A program made the translations under genes and the position numbers. Shown piece by piece: positions 20,570 to 32,880 of a DNA stretch of 64,000 nucleotides (the first letter of the stretch is position 1; the number at the start of each line of letters is the position of its first letter). A model generated the notes under the pieces. The model had not been told where the DNA came from. It did not search any database and saw nothing but the letters and a program-made list of their open reading frames with translations. Source of the DNA: Klebsormidium nitens (taxonomy: Eukaryota; Streptophyta; Klebsormidiophyceae; Klebsormidiales; Klebsormidiaceae); assembly GCA_000708835.1 (NCBI GenBank), contig DF237201.1:57308-121307 (forward strand). Direction: 5' to 3'.

Positions 20570-21610
20570 GATCGGGCCGTGAAAATACTGAACAGCGGGC
20601 CTCCTCGTGGAAGCCCACTAGGATCTCTGAATCGTTCTGATGCCCTAACTCTCGGTTTGATGGGGAAAGAAATTCTCTGCTTACAAATTGAATTTTTGCA
20701 CCATTTTCATTCCACGTTGATACTGTTGATTCCCCGCAGTTCTCAAGGCACTGACACGACATCGTTTGCGTAGTAGTCACTTTCTTTCCGCTTTACCATA
20801 CTTGCGGTTTCAAGCCCCGTCAGCCACTTTTTCCTTGCTTTTGTCTCGCGGTGAGAGGCCTCGCGCTTGTACCGACGAGACCCTGGTTTGTGCGTGCCTG
20901 TCCATCCGCCAGCAGTTTGTCGATTGTCACGCTTACCGAAATCATATTTGATTTTTGCCTAGGGTACGTGTCATTACCGGCTGCAACCCCTGAAACGAAG
21001 GACATTTGCACTGATTGTCGTGTACAACGGACCGGACTCGGGAGCAAAGTCACGCGGCTCCAGCATCATTTTGAATTTCCATTAAGAGGGTGCAGGAGCA
21101 GCAATCGTCCCGATCCTTGGTCTTTTAAAAAACTGGCTTGGAAATGAACGAGCGCTCTTGCTTTTTGGGCAAACCCAGTCGTATGCCGACCATTCGCGGC
21201 AATGCAGAGTGCGAGCCAACACGGATTGGTAATATAGACAAGTCCTTGTGATTCGACTGATACTAAAAGGACTCCTGCTGATCGCCAAACCATGTTGAGC
21301 TCGACGATATAATGGGCATGCTCTCGCTTAGGACTGGTACCGGTCCGGTCAGGTTTCGCGAGTTTTGAATCTGAAGTTTACCTGGACAATTACGAAGCTC
21401 GTACAACTTGAATTCTTCGGTTCTTAACGTGGCCATTTGCGCGTCTAGTGGCCATGAGGAACGGAACTGGTGGGCAGCCTCGTTGGAGCCCACTGCTCCT
21501 TGAGAATGTTTCTGAGGCCGCAATCAGATCCTCGCTTTGAAAAAGCTTCCGTATCTTGCAATGCTAAACAAAAGTTAGCACCCGGCCGGCCCGGCTCGCT
21601 GAAGACATAC
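20570..21610 (+). repeat. Repeat B tandem unit, copy 1
   Basis: Pairs with 22060-23070 at a spacing of about 1.48 kb. Anchors are GCGGGCCTCCTCGTGGAA.CCCACT, AACTCTCGGTTTGATGGGG, GTCAGCCACTTTTTCCTT, ACGGACCGGACTCGGGAGCA, the core at 21139 with AGCGCTCTTGC...TGGGCAAACCCAGTCG, and GGAACGGAACTGGTGGGC. No frame is conserved between the two copies. Confidence 0.85.
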
Positions 21611-22059
21611 GTTTCTCATGCATCGTCATGCTACTTTTATTAGCAGCTGATGACGCTCTTGACGTACGTACACGTCACGAGCGAAGTCGCGATCGCATGC
21701 TATATAACCGAAAGAAAATCCGAGTCTCTGGAGCCCTTGGCACTAATCGCTGAGAACTGGGCTTCTCACAGAAGCTGAGCCAGCGTGCATGAGAATATCG
21801 TCAATGCTTAGCAACTCCGTTCTTCGTTAGACTCTTGTGATCATGGGCGATAATGCTTTGAATAGCTCAGGCCGATAGCAGTCTGGGAGCATTTCAGAAG
21901 AGTGTTCTGCTTCTTATCCCCTGTTTGGATGACTCAAAAGGTGTTTCAGGTCACTGGATTTGAGGCCGTGATGAGTGGAAACGGTCGCAACGTTGCATGC
22001 GATGATGACACGTTTGAGATCCGTCCGAGGCCTTGACTTCAACTTGATATAGTGCAATC
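21611..22059 (+). repeat. Repeat B-i, copy 2, with flanks
   Basis: The part 21790-22040 matches 17818-18070, sharing GTGTTCTGC..C...ATCCCCTGTTTGGATG and CGCAACGTTGCATGCGAT. The preceding 180 bases are unassigned. They contain GCTATATAACCG near 21698, a TATA-like string with no gene behind it. Confidence 0.7.
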
Positions 22060-23070
22060 TACGTTCGGGCCTCCTCGCGGAAACCCACTGTCGGATCTCT
22101 GACGACTGCTGATGCCCCAGCTCTCGGTTTGACGGGGAAAGAAGTGCTTGCTCTGCCTTGTGAAACTGTTTCTTGGATGCTTTCCCTGTTGCATGTTAAC
22201 ACTGTTCCTCACGTTGTCACGTAAGACAGATGCGACTTCGTTCGCGTAGTCGTTTGTTCTGTCAGAACCACCTGCAGAGTTAAGCGTCATCAGCCGCTTT
22301 TTCCTTACTTGTGACAGGCTTGGCTTTTACCGAATGAAGCTTGTTTTGTTCGTCGGTCCAGGGCCATCAGTCAGGAGTTTCTTCAGCGAATTACGCGCTA
22401 TCGACATCCTGATTGGTCCTTGCCGGAGTTGTCTTTCTCAGCTTGAATGCAACTCTTGAAACGAATGACAAGCCGACTGATTGTCCATTTGAAACCGGAC
22501 CGGAAGGGAGCAAAGTCCACATCCATCAATCTGGCATCTCCGTTGAGAAACTCTTGAAGCAACAATTGCCCTGATTTTTGGTCTTGCACAAAGTGGCTTG
22601 GCAATGAACTAGCGCTCTTGCACTTTGGCATGGGCAAAGCCAGTCGGAGCTCAGGGCCTGCAATGTAGGAGAGTGAGCCATGAACACAGATTCGCATTCT
22701 AGAGGAAAGTGCTTGTACTTTGGCTGACATGAGGACTCCCGCTGATTGCCAGACATTGTCCAAACTCGTCAGCAAAGCGCATGCACTCGCTTACGACTGG
22801 CACCGGTCTTCTGACATATTTCGAGGCTGTTCAAATTGCTACAATTAGAGCGCGTACAACCTTGAGTTTTTGGTTCTCGACGTGGGCGTTTTGGCATTCC
22901 GATGGCCACGAGGAACAGAGCTGGTGGGCTGCCTGTTCAGGAGAACACTGTTGTTTGATATTCTCGGTTCTGAGACCAGTTTGATCAGATTCGTCTTTCG
23001 ACAAGGTTTCCGTACGTTATACCCCAAACAACACTTAGCACGCGGCTCGCTTCGCGTCGTTTTGAGCAAT
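22060..23070 (+). repeat. Repeat B tandem unit, copy 2
   Basis: Pairs with 20570-21610 through CGGGCCTCCTCGCGGAAACC, CAGCTCTCGGTTTGACGGGG, GTCATCAGCCGCTTTTTCCT, GGACCGGAAGGGAGCAAAGTC, the core at 22599 with TGCACTTTGGCATGGGCAAA, and GAGGAACAGAGCTGGTGGGC. Its right end runs directly into the segment matching 10.7-10.98 kb. Confidence 0.85.
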
Positions 23071-24740
23071 TTCAGCTCCATATACCTCGAAGAAGCAAGG
23101 TCTTGTTCTGCTAAACCTTGATTGGGTCGCTTTGCCAATGGCAATGATGAGTCTCCTAGCTGGTCGCATCTTGGATTGATTCGAACCTGCCAGTTCTATT
23201 GAGGACTTGAAGCCATGCCGGAGCTACACTTGCCTTGGTAAACCTCCCATTGAGAAACGTGGGCTTCCCTAGTCGGTTGAACCTTCCGAAATCGTGAAGA
23301 GATTGCCAGATTTTGTTTTCGCTTGAACGTGAGGTGCTTCTGCAACCTAGCATGAATCTGAACAAAGTCTTCAAATTTCCCCCAGATGTTACTCCGATGA
23401 AACCATGTCATCTGTTGCTGACAGCATATGTGACTTTCCATCGTCCTGGAACGTAGCAACTATTATTCTAAAATGCTTTCTGTGTTAACGGCACTGTGAT
23501 ATGGTAGCTTGCACAGGGCGCGCGCTTGTCGCAGCTACTGCCTCAGCTCTGCTGCTTTCATGAAGCAGCTATGCCCTTTCCCTGCGCAAGGAACAACCGG
23601 CAATGCTTCCGCCAAACCCCACTTTGAGCACTACTTTAGTAGCGCTCAACAATCGGTGGAACCGGTTTCATCTACATCTTGAAGCCGTCAATAGGCGTGC
23701 TGTCACGATTATCGTTTTTCTTTCGCAGCAACTAGCCGTTATCTCAAAATTTAATGAAGCCTGTCAGTACCAGTACGTTGCCGTTCTCAGTAGATGATTT
23801 ACTGTTCTTGGAATTGTGGGTTTTTGCTTGCAAAGCAGGCTTGCAGATTGCCCTCGTCCTGAGTCGTTTCAAGTGCCAGATGTCTGCTCGTACGTACGTT
23901 GCTTCATTTCTGGGAGCCGCCGTTGAAGGGAGTCTGATGGCGTTGCTGGTGATGCTGCTTTAGTCAGAATGCTCATTGCTATTTCAAACCAAAACAAAAA
24001 CATGGAAACCATACTGCTAAGGCTTGTAGTACGTTCTTTACCTGAGCCGATTCCGCTGGCGCGCGTTTTCGGAGTTTAGGTTTTTCGTCAACTTGCTGCT
24101 ATAGCGAGAAATTCAATGCAGGTTGCCCGGTTTCATACCCGTAGCCAGCCTTCTCGAAGCTTCAAGCGTTCTGGGACGCTTGGTTATTGGGTAGTAGATC
24201 GAAGTAGGCTTCGACGGTCGCTGGTAACGAAGACGGCTGTGCTGATGATTTGATGTGCCAGAAAGGGTACCTGGACAAAACAGGGAAATTCTGAGACTAC
24301 TGGCCTAAGCCGTGGACACGCTGCTGTGTCCGTAATCGCTCTCGAGTCTGATCCAAGTCTAAATGCGCTGTGAGTTGGAATAACAGCAGTTGAAGGGCAT
24401 AAGCTGATGAAGGGCCTATCGAGCCTTCCGATACTGAAAGATCGACCTTGAAGGTTTTTCTGGATGGCAGACGGTTGCATCAAGCAACACCATCAAGTTT
24501 CAGCAAGAACTTGAAAAGACGCCGTTGCTTTTGAGAAACTTGGATGAGAGTGCTGTGGTCGAGGGCCTGAACCCTTGTGTCTTTGAATGGTACACATTTA
24601 CACTTTGCTTACTAAATGGCATTCCCTCACCTCCGCCAAACTCGTCAGAAGCCTGGATAGCCTCCTTGGTTCTAGTAGTGGCTATGAAGAAACAATTTTC
24701 AGATATGGGCTCGCTGTTTGAGCCCACTGGAACTCTTGTT
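23058..24740 (+). repeat. Segment D2, right partner of the 12.4-kb-spaced duplication
   Basis: 23058-23330 matches 10700-10980, with GGCAATGATGAGTCTCCTAG (23140) as the best anchor. 24672-24730 matches 12193-12255. The centre, 23330-24170, is poorly alignable by eye. Around 23600, ACAACCGGCAATGC...GAGCACTAC resembles the start of family A. Confidence 0.65.
24180..24500 (+). repeat. Repeat B-v, copy 1
   Basis: Pairs with 24970-25250 at about 0.78 kb. Shared strings are GTGCCAGAAAGGGT, AAGCCGTGGA, AATCG.T.TCGA.TCTGAT, AGTTGAAGGGC/AGTAGAAGGGC and TTGCATCAAGCAA/GTGCATCAAGCAA. In this copy the frame that is open in the partner is broken by several stops. Confidence 0.8.
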
Positions 24741-24969
24741 TAAAAGCCGCCATTAGATCCGCTGTGGATAAATGTACGGCTATGTTTTGAGTTTCTTTCA
24801 TTTCGAGTCAGTTCCTCAAGCGGTGGTCCGTCTCCAGTACCAAAGACTTTGCATACAAGCCATTGTCACGTTGCCCTTTTCCTCGTAACACTGAACCCGC
24901 TTTCTGGGCTCTCCGAGTGATGCAGGGATCACGTGCTTGCTTCTTCTGATCAGGTACTAGAAGGAGGTT

Positions 24970-25445
24970 TCGACGATCGGTGGTAGCGATTACGGCTATG
25001 ACGATTATCCAACGTGCCAGAAAGGGTTTCCGGGCAGGGACGGTAAAGCAGGGGATCCCTGGAAATTTTGCTGGCCGAAGCCGTGGATAGTCCTACTCCG
25101 CGAATCGTTATCGATTCTGATTTCAAGGTGGTAAACAAAGCAGTAGAAGGGCTCATATTTGAGCCTGCCGATTCTGCGAGGTCGGCGCAACTAAGGATTT
25201 TCCAAAATATGGTAGACGGGTGCATCAAGCAATGGCTGGAATTGGCACAGGACATGAGCTTTCGTTGACAGTACCAATGAGCATGGATCTGAGAAGCCAG
25301 CTTGGTTCAGATACAGCTAATTGCACACATTGGGACTTTTCTGTCATGGAAAGTAACGGGGTGATCCAATCTCGAACGGAAGTGGAGAAAGAGTGTCTGC
25401 AGAACTGGAACATTTATGCAGTTGATGCGTCCTCGAGCCCGGCCT
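24970..25445 (+). repeat. Repeat B-v, copy 2, with an unusually clean short frame
   Basis: The copy carries a 66-codon frame (25068-25268) starting MLAEAVDSPTPRIVIDSDFK. I recognise no family. In the sister copy at 24.2-24.5 kb the same frame has stops and an indel, so coding is doubtful. 25310-25345 (TGCACACATTGGGACTTTTCTGTC) resembles 11945-11975. Confidence 0.6.
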
Positions 25446-25944
25446 AACCGGGGCCTGAATTCTACTTTGATCCACATGTCAAGAAGCAGGTCCCAAGTAT
25501 CTGCAACTTAAAATTGTCAGACATCTCTCGTTCTGGCCGCCCGGCAGTAGAAGAACGATACGAGGCTTTGATCTAGGCGATAGGCCTGGCAAAGTCCCCG
25601 GATCGAGGATTTTACAGGGAACAGCATATTCTTCATGCGGCCGTCGCGTTGGGTCGGCTTCCTATCTCGTCATCTGTGAGGGTCATGTGAATTGCAAACG
25701 GTACCTTTTGGCGTGGCGCAACTGCCAACTTCTTTATCTCCGCCTGACTTGTCATGACGCTTGCCAGAAGACCTCTTCAATTCTAGCGGCGATGAGAAAC
25801 ACAATCCGCAGTCTGGGCTCGGGTAAGTATTGGTCCGGATGAGTTTTGGCGATCTTCCATCTGAGGCCGCGCTTAGTCCGCATCCTGAATGAAGTCATCC
25901 CTCAGAACGATCCGAGATCGACTTGTCACGTCGTATGAGTCTGT
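25445..25944. other. Gene-free spacer
   Basis: No gene or clear repeat match was recognised. Confidence 0.35.
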
Positions 25945-26430
25945 GTTTGACGTGCCTCAGGCTTTACTGACGGCAACGGAGTGAATTTAGAAGTACAATT
26001 GTATCTCTTCCGCCCTTCTTCTGTTTGTCCATCATCAGACGCGGTCGATTGATCCGTTGGGCGATCCACGGAGTGTGCCGTCTCTGGAGCTGCTTTCCAA
26101 CTTTACTGAACACAGTAGGAATTGCGCCTCTGCTCAACCTCGAAACACCGGTGCAAAGGAAGCTGAAAGCACTGATCGGTTTTCTCGAATACGGATCATT
26201 TTAGCCTGCTGGCGCCAGACGTTAAGGTAAAGTTGAGCAGCTTTTGTAACACCGTTGTATATTGCACTTCTTCCGGCTTTCTCCATTTATGCTTTCTGCT
26301 TTCTGATCCTGCTTCCTCGAGCAGACTGGCCATTCCTCTTGCAGGCAAAACGTCCGATCGAGCTTTGCGTCGCTACAGTCAGAGCGTGGGTATGCTGGTT
26401 AACATCCGTTATCGAGCGCTTCAAACAATC
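25945..26430 (+). repeat. Repeat B-iv, copy 2
   Basis: Partner of 19740-20230, as described there. The match runs through AGCCTGC..GCCAGACGT and CTCGAGCAGACTGGCCATTCCTCTTGC, then fades near 26430. This is the right end of the part of the left tract that I can resolve. Confidence 0.8.
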
Positions 26431-29400
26431 CTTCAGTGATGGTATAGGTGATTGGACCAAGACTTGTGTCAATGCAAGTTCGCTCTCTTCCGAGTCGGCA
26501 GCTTATGAGACACCTCTGGATCTTCCCCCATTGTTTGGCTCGTCACGGTCTCTCTGTTTTTAAGCGTGTGCACTCTTAAGAGATCCGGTTATATGCCTAT
26601 ACCGCACCGCCTTAAGGTTCGTAAGCGAATGTACGTTGGGTCAAATCCAGGTTAGGCCGGGCTTTAGGAGTTTCCATTGATTTTCAGGACCCAATCCGAC
26701 ATAAGGCAATGAAACACAGACCCTCGTTTGGGTTACATGCAACGGCAAAGCTCAGTGGGGACTTTGGACAATTGAGGCCTCTTTCGACAACCATAGGCTA
26801 TAACTTGTTGACCTCCCTCTTCTTGTCATCTAAGTCAACCAGCGAATTCTGTCCACGGTGTCTTCAGAATGTGATTACTGCAGTCATCGCTTCTTACCTT
26901 ACTCTCAAGCCCTAGTGTTGCTCAGAGTTACACTTCAAGTTGGTTTGACCCATGTTAAAAATCCGAGAGCAGATGATTGTCAGGCCAAATCTGTGCAAAC
27001 TTCTTTCGTCGTATTTTAAGTGCAGGAGTTATCAGATCGAATCATGCTCGAAAGGGCTCACTTATTGTGCATGCTGAAACAGCTTGTCATAGCAAAGCCC
27101 TAGCCTGATTACATTTTGGCCACAGTATGTCCAACTAGCGGAATCCGCGCCTGCCCTCGTCGCGGAACCGACTCTGGAGGCCGTATTCGGGATTTTGCAG
27201 AGAGCTTTCCCTCAGACGTCGACCGTTTTGGGTCGTTTTCAAAGACTCGCTAAGCTTCAAACATAGAGAGGCTTTGGAGTCGAAGCTCTTCCCGTGCGCT
27301 CGACGCCAATTGGCAACCAAGCGTTACGACCATTTGTTTCTTGCGCGCTTCGTATTCTGCGCTCAATCTTATAGAATATGGTGCCGCAACGTCACTGCGT
27401 TTGGTTTTCCCTTGATTGAAAACCAAGCGCAGTACTTGGCTTAGTACTGTACTCACAAGAGGTTCTCGCATAGTATATTCGCTATAGATCTCGGCTATGA
27501 CAATTCCTGAATGGGGAACCCTTCCACGGGCGTGAACCTGCAAAAGCTGAACGCGAGAAGTGTAATCGGAGCCAATCTTGCTACGAATAGCTCATTCAAC
27601 AGTCGCTCTTAATTTTTGGGGGATGACTCCGTGGCCTGGTAAAATGATATCAGAATGGAGAAGATGTCTAATCATCTTCTTGGTCTAATGCGAAGCCATT
27701 CTAATCCGCTGTCGTTCGATCAATTTTGTCCAGATGTGCGATGCAGAAAGCATCAGGTGTTCGGCTCGTCAGCCAACGAATGACGTTAGAACTAACCAGT
27801 AAGCGTCTCCAATTTCTTCCTGCCAGCAGTTTAGATACCCCGACTTGCAGTAACTTGGGTTCAGTGGGCGCTTTGCTTGAGCGGAAGGTCGAAGAAAAGT
27901 TGGCACTCGAAGGACAACCTTCACACACTTTACAGTACTACAGAGAAGGTCTTTGGCTGTCAACGCAATTCGCGCGCTACCAGATCTGTACGGTGAGCTG
28001 AGTGCGCCAGGCTTGCCGCACTGACGAACGTGTCTAGTTGTTGGCCTGAGCCTTTCCAATTTCCGGAGGCTCTGCACGCTTGTCTGAAGAGGCCGGCCGT
28101 CCATAAAGGCTTTTGTCGAAGCACAGAGTATTGGAAAGGTTTGACACTGAATCAGAAAAAGCCAATTGATCAGGTCGGGTATTACTAGTCCGGGGCAACG
28201 AAAACGTGCAACGTCAAGATGCAACCTGGTTCCTTGCCACCAACCTACTTTTGCAAGTTAACCACTGGTCGTGAGCGTTTTCGGTTCGTAGTGACAAACT
28301 TCGCGCCTCCTCGATCGATACTTTCGCGTCCTTCGAGAGCACCTTCGACTGCGTGACGCAGGACAATTTCTGCATTTATGTCGCTCGTTCGGAAGGATCA
28401 GTACGACTATATCTTACCAAAAGCTGTGAAAGTAGAGCCTTTTTAAGATGGTGATTCCACACCCTGCTTGTTAGGCTTCGCAAGATCTAGATCCGGCCGT
28501 GCATGAAAGCGCAAAACGTTTGGCCCGCTCGTCGACGCCCAGAGTTGAAACTTGTTGATGCCCCTGGCCTCCCTTTTTGATCAATGTCAAAGGTGGGCTT
28601 GCTCCCTCTGAACGCGATCATGGTCCAGCGCTTTCCACGTATTGTTAGCGCTGTTTTCCATCTCTTACAAACGCAGACCCTATTTCTTTCAAGTGAGCTT
28701 CCGTTGTGGCCGGCACTAGTACTCTGTCGGCCGCGGGTTGTCGTCCTCATCGGCGGCGTGTTGGGGTCTCCTTTGCGGAGTGCCCGCTTTCCGTCACAAA
28801 CTTCTTACTTACTCCGGGCTTAGCCGGGGTCTTGGACGGCTTTCCAGATGTCATCTGCACGCAGAAATCATCAATCTTGTTCAACGTCCAAAGTTCAGCC
28901 CAGGGATGAACGTCCTACGCGGACGCGACGCTGAGGCCTGCATTTGATCATCCTTGCGAGGCGGACCGGTGTCTCGAGTCGTTCTCTGCCCTCAATTTTC
29001 AGAAGACCGTTACAAGACGGGCTCCGAGCTTGTTTTATCGCTTGCAGTGTGTACTAGGTCCTGGCTATGACAAATTGGAAGTGGGAACGTTTCCAGAGGC
29101 TGTTCGCAACATGATCGGAGCCGAGCAACGATATGCCCGTTCACCCTAGTCGACTTTGTCCATCAAGTAACCGTTTCTTTCCTGAACAAATTGATTTCAG
29201 AGGATCGAAGCGGACGTCAGCTCGAACTGCGCGCGCGCGCTCTTAAGCTTCTCACCAGCGTCTATGCCAACTTGAAGCGGTCCGTTTTCACTGATGTATT
29301 TGAAGTCAACTGATTTGCACTTGCAATAGCGAGAGCTCGTGTTTTTTCCATGTTGGCAGACCACGGAAACTGAACGAAGCGACTAAGCTGCGGCAGTGGC

Positions 29401-31500
29401 TTGAGTGCTCTTTCAAATTCTGGGCTGCAGCAAAGGCCCTTGTGATCAAAGCCCTCGAATCTCTTGGTTACGGAGAAGATCTGCGTTGCAACGATCTCCA
29501 TTAGTGCGCGCTGCGTAATCTCGTCTGTGTGCGCCCCCGGACTTGCCGCACTGATGCGACGAGCGTGCAGTCTAGCTCTTTTGCTTCGCTCAAATTTGAA
29601 ACCCTCGTTTGGTCAGTTGTCTTATCAATCCATGTTCCAATATTATTACCCAATCCGCATGTCCTTAACAAAGCACACTACTTACCTCTCAAACATTTCT
29701 TTGCCAAGTCACAACAAGCGCCAGATGAATTTCGGTTCAGCTTCGACACATTCCGCCAATCTATGCACTGAAGTAGTTGCTGCTTTATGGCGTACGTCAG
29801 TCAGCGCCCGCACATAGTTGAGCTGAGTGGCGATGAAAGGGTTCAGTCGTCACCTCAGACTGGGCGACTGACAGGGTGTGGTTTTCTACCATCTCGAAGC
29901 CACCGTAACGTTGTAATCGTCATCAAAGGTCGAGAGGCTGCGGCGCGGACGAACGAAACGTATATGGCAAAAGACAATCTCTTCCTTTGCGAACATGAAC
30001 TGAAGAGTCCTTGCGCTTGAACAATGTCGACGGATCCAAGTTGTCACCGCAGAAGCGATTGCTTATTGAGCGGATTGTTTGACCACCACCAGTGGAAAGA
30101 AGGTGCTAGCTTTTTGGTGATCAATTGTCTCCGCTAGGTAAGAGTCTCGCGAGCTCGGGTTTGCGTGACGACAACCAAGCCGAATTTGGCGAAATATCAG
30201 CCCGATTCAACGTTCACTACAAAAGGACGGCCGGGGGTTCGAGACTGACTTACGAATCTAAGTACTCTAACCCTCAGCATTTGGTATGGCTGTCAAAGAA
30301 CGCCTTCAACAAGTTGAGCAAATCGCATATCCGTACCATATCGGGCTTCAACAAGTTGCAATCCTGTCATGGTCATGGCGGCCTGATCAGATGCACTGGG
30401 CTCCGCAGCGCTCCTCACTAGCTCCCGCAGTTGGCGTGTTGATTGAACAGAAGATCTCAAGTTCGCTCGATGCCTTTGCCTTGGTGGATGCTTCCGAGTC
30501 AACGTGACGTTCTCAATTAAAGCAACGGTCCCCATCAGGATGTGGGTCATTCAATTTTGAACACGCGATAAGGTTCAAACTGCGTGTCATATTAAGAGCA
30601 ACTTTTCATGAAGTTCCGGGGAATAGCGTTTATTTCCTCTCAATGCTCAATCGTACTTGATCTGCATGATTGAGAAGGACTTCATCCGTGACCTCATTGA
30701 AGTACTTTGGTGTTTAGCCCCGACGAATGCGTAATGTCTAATCGGTACAGCGCGACTTTTTAACTGCCAGCTTTCACCACTTTCTGCCGACGTTTGCCTT
30801 GTGCCTGGGGGCTTTTGGCATCAAGCGGTCCCAACACGGGCACGGCCTGATCGAAAAGGATGTACGAGATACGGTCTGAATGGTCCGGACTATCTTCCTG
30901 GCTTGCAATGACTTTAGGACGACGCTTGCGGTCTGACCAAGCCTGCATGGTCAATGCCCAATATCTTGCCTGCATGACAATCATCGGACGCCTCAGACAT
31001 GCGGTTTATTTTGACGGAAGCGCTGCATCTTTTGACTGACGTCTGATTTGAAATTAGTGAAGTAAAGCTTACCTACTTCCGACTCGGCCGGCGACCAAAC
31101 AAATCTTTAACAAACTTCGAATTGTTCAAAATTCTCAGCACAGGTTGTCCTTAGAATCACGCCCTGTTTCTACCCCGTTTCTACATAGAAGATCATTTAT
31201 CGTCGAGACTCGAAACAGCCGCTTTCGATGCCGTGCGCTCAGGCAAATTTAATGCATTCACTGAGCGACAGAATCTCTCGACGGATCGTACCTCACGTCA
31301 ACAGTATCGAACTGAATTTACGGCCAATTGAAGAGGCCGTCGCAATGACATCTCGGAGTCTTCACACTAAAAGCGACAATACTACTGCAATCAAGCCTAT
31401 CAGGTCGCCGCAGACGTCTTAAACGGAGGCAAGGAGGAAAACAGAGACGTCGAAATGTTGCGCACTGCTCAGACGTGCCAGACCATACACTAGGTACTGA
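26431..31500. other. Gene-poor stretch with one weak internal duplication
   Basis: I recognise no gene. One short pair is plausible: 27960-28050 and 29500-29590 share GCGCGCT.C, GAGTGCGCC-like spacing and CTTGCCGCACTGA. An inverted repeat GAAGATG/CATCTTC lies at 27660-27679 and a GC dinucleotide run near 29230. Frames up to about 150 codons (for example 27769-28224, minus) overlap frames on the other strand and carry no known motif. Confidence 0.4.
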
Positions 31501-32880
31501 TCTGTACACTAACCAACTGAAACTTTTTGTCTATTTTCCCGGTTGCAAACGCCGGCTCCGGGGTTAGCCTGTCAAATCCAACCGGACATTTCAAAGCCAT
31601 TCCTACTTTCCCGGGTGTGCCCCGGTAGGTAAGCTCGGTACCGGTACTTAGGAGAAAATCCTAGACGGTGTCCCAGCTTCAAATTCAGGCTCACCATCAC
31701 TCTCGACACTGCCCCGCTTCAGGTGCGGTATGCCAGTCCGCAGACTCCATCTGATGAGCTGCGTATGGCCAGATTGTACATCACAAAAACAAACGGTTCC
31801 GGGCCCAGCCGCCCGGCCATCTTGAACAAATTGTGAGTTATAACTTATAACTTATACCCGTACTTATACCCGTACTGCCATTGGGACTTCGCCTACAGAT
31901 AATTGTTTTGAGCCCCAGCAAAAAGTCTTGGAAATTAGTCGGTGCCCGGTACAAAAAGTTGAGACGAATAAACGAAAATTTTCAGTCCAAAAACGCCGTT
32001 TTTAGCGGGTAAAAAATTCCAACAACGAAAACGAAAATACTTTCGTTTGCCCGGGGTGAACATGCATAATCGATTATTCGCGACCTCTGGGGGCGAATGT
32101 GGGCGAATACCTTAGGCAGTACGGTAAGAGGCAAAGTTCAGTACCTATCACATCGTAGATTTAACGGTAGGCTCTTGGTGCGCGTCCCCAGGTGACTGTA
32201 CTTCGTGTACCCACTGCACTGGTAGTAAAAGTAACTACCGGTCCTCAGGCTCAGCCAATCATTCACAGTGTCACCTACCGGGATGGTAGGTGAAGTTTGA
32301 ACGATTCTCTCACGAGTCACGAGTCACAATCCGTGTGATGTGTACCAGTAACCAGCCTGGCAGCTGTTGTGTGAACATAGGTACGCGTTTGGCTTCAGGT
32401 GGCAGGGGCCGCAGGGGGCGGCAGGGCTGCACTGTGCAGGCCCGGCCCAGGGCCCATTGCAGCTGGTCAAGTGCATCATGGCTCTCGCGAAAGTGTTAAC
32501 ATTTCTTAGAGGCAGTAAAGGCAGCTTGTAGAAGAAGTTCAGTCCTCATGTGACTGTTCAACGAGCACTGCACAGTGCAGCCGTTAGCCCTAGTCCATAC
32601 ATCATTGTGAGCGTCAGCATTGCCCCCACTCCCAATTTTCATGCAGAGACAGCAACGCATAACAGGCTGTCGCAATAATTGTTGGAACACCACATCGTTC
32701 AATGGGCACAGGTTTTCAATCTATTGAAAAGGAGCTGGAATCGTCTGAAAGGGCCTCACAATCTTACGGACTTCCTTCCATTCAAAGAGGACTCAGACAT
32801 TCATCTCTCTAAAACTTGACCTCGAATGCACAATCTCCGCCCGTGTGTCTCTCTGACTTGAGCTAAGCGCCAGGGCAACA
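31501..32880. other. Upstream region of the transporter fragment
   Basis: No gene is seen. The composition differs from the repeat tract to the left, with strings such as GGTACCGGTAC, ACGAGTCACGAGTCAC and many short direct repeats. A GC-rich patch at 32395-32470 (GGGGCCGCAGGGGGCGGCAGG) lies about 0.45 kb before the transporter start codon. Promoter and 5' UTR of the transporter must lie here, but I cannot point to a TATA box. Confidence 0.4.
31837..31875 (+). repeat. Nested short tandem repeats
   Basis: TTATAAC occurs twice in tandem, directly followed by two exact copies of the 12-mer TTATACCCGTAC (31852-31863 and 31864-31875). This is a small, young slippage-type repeat. Confidence 0.9.
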
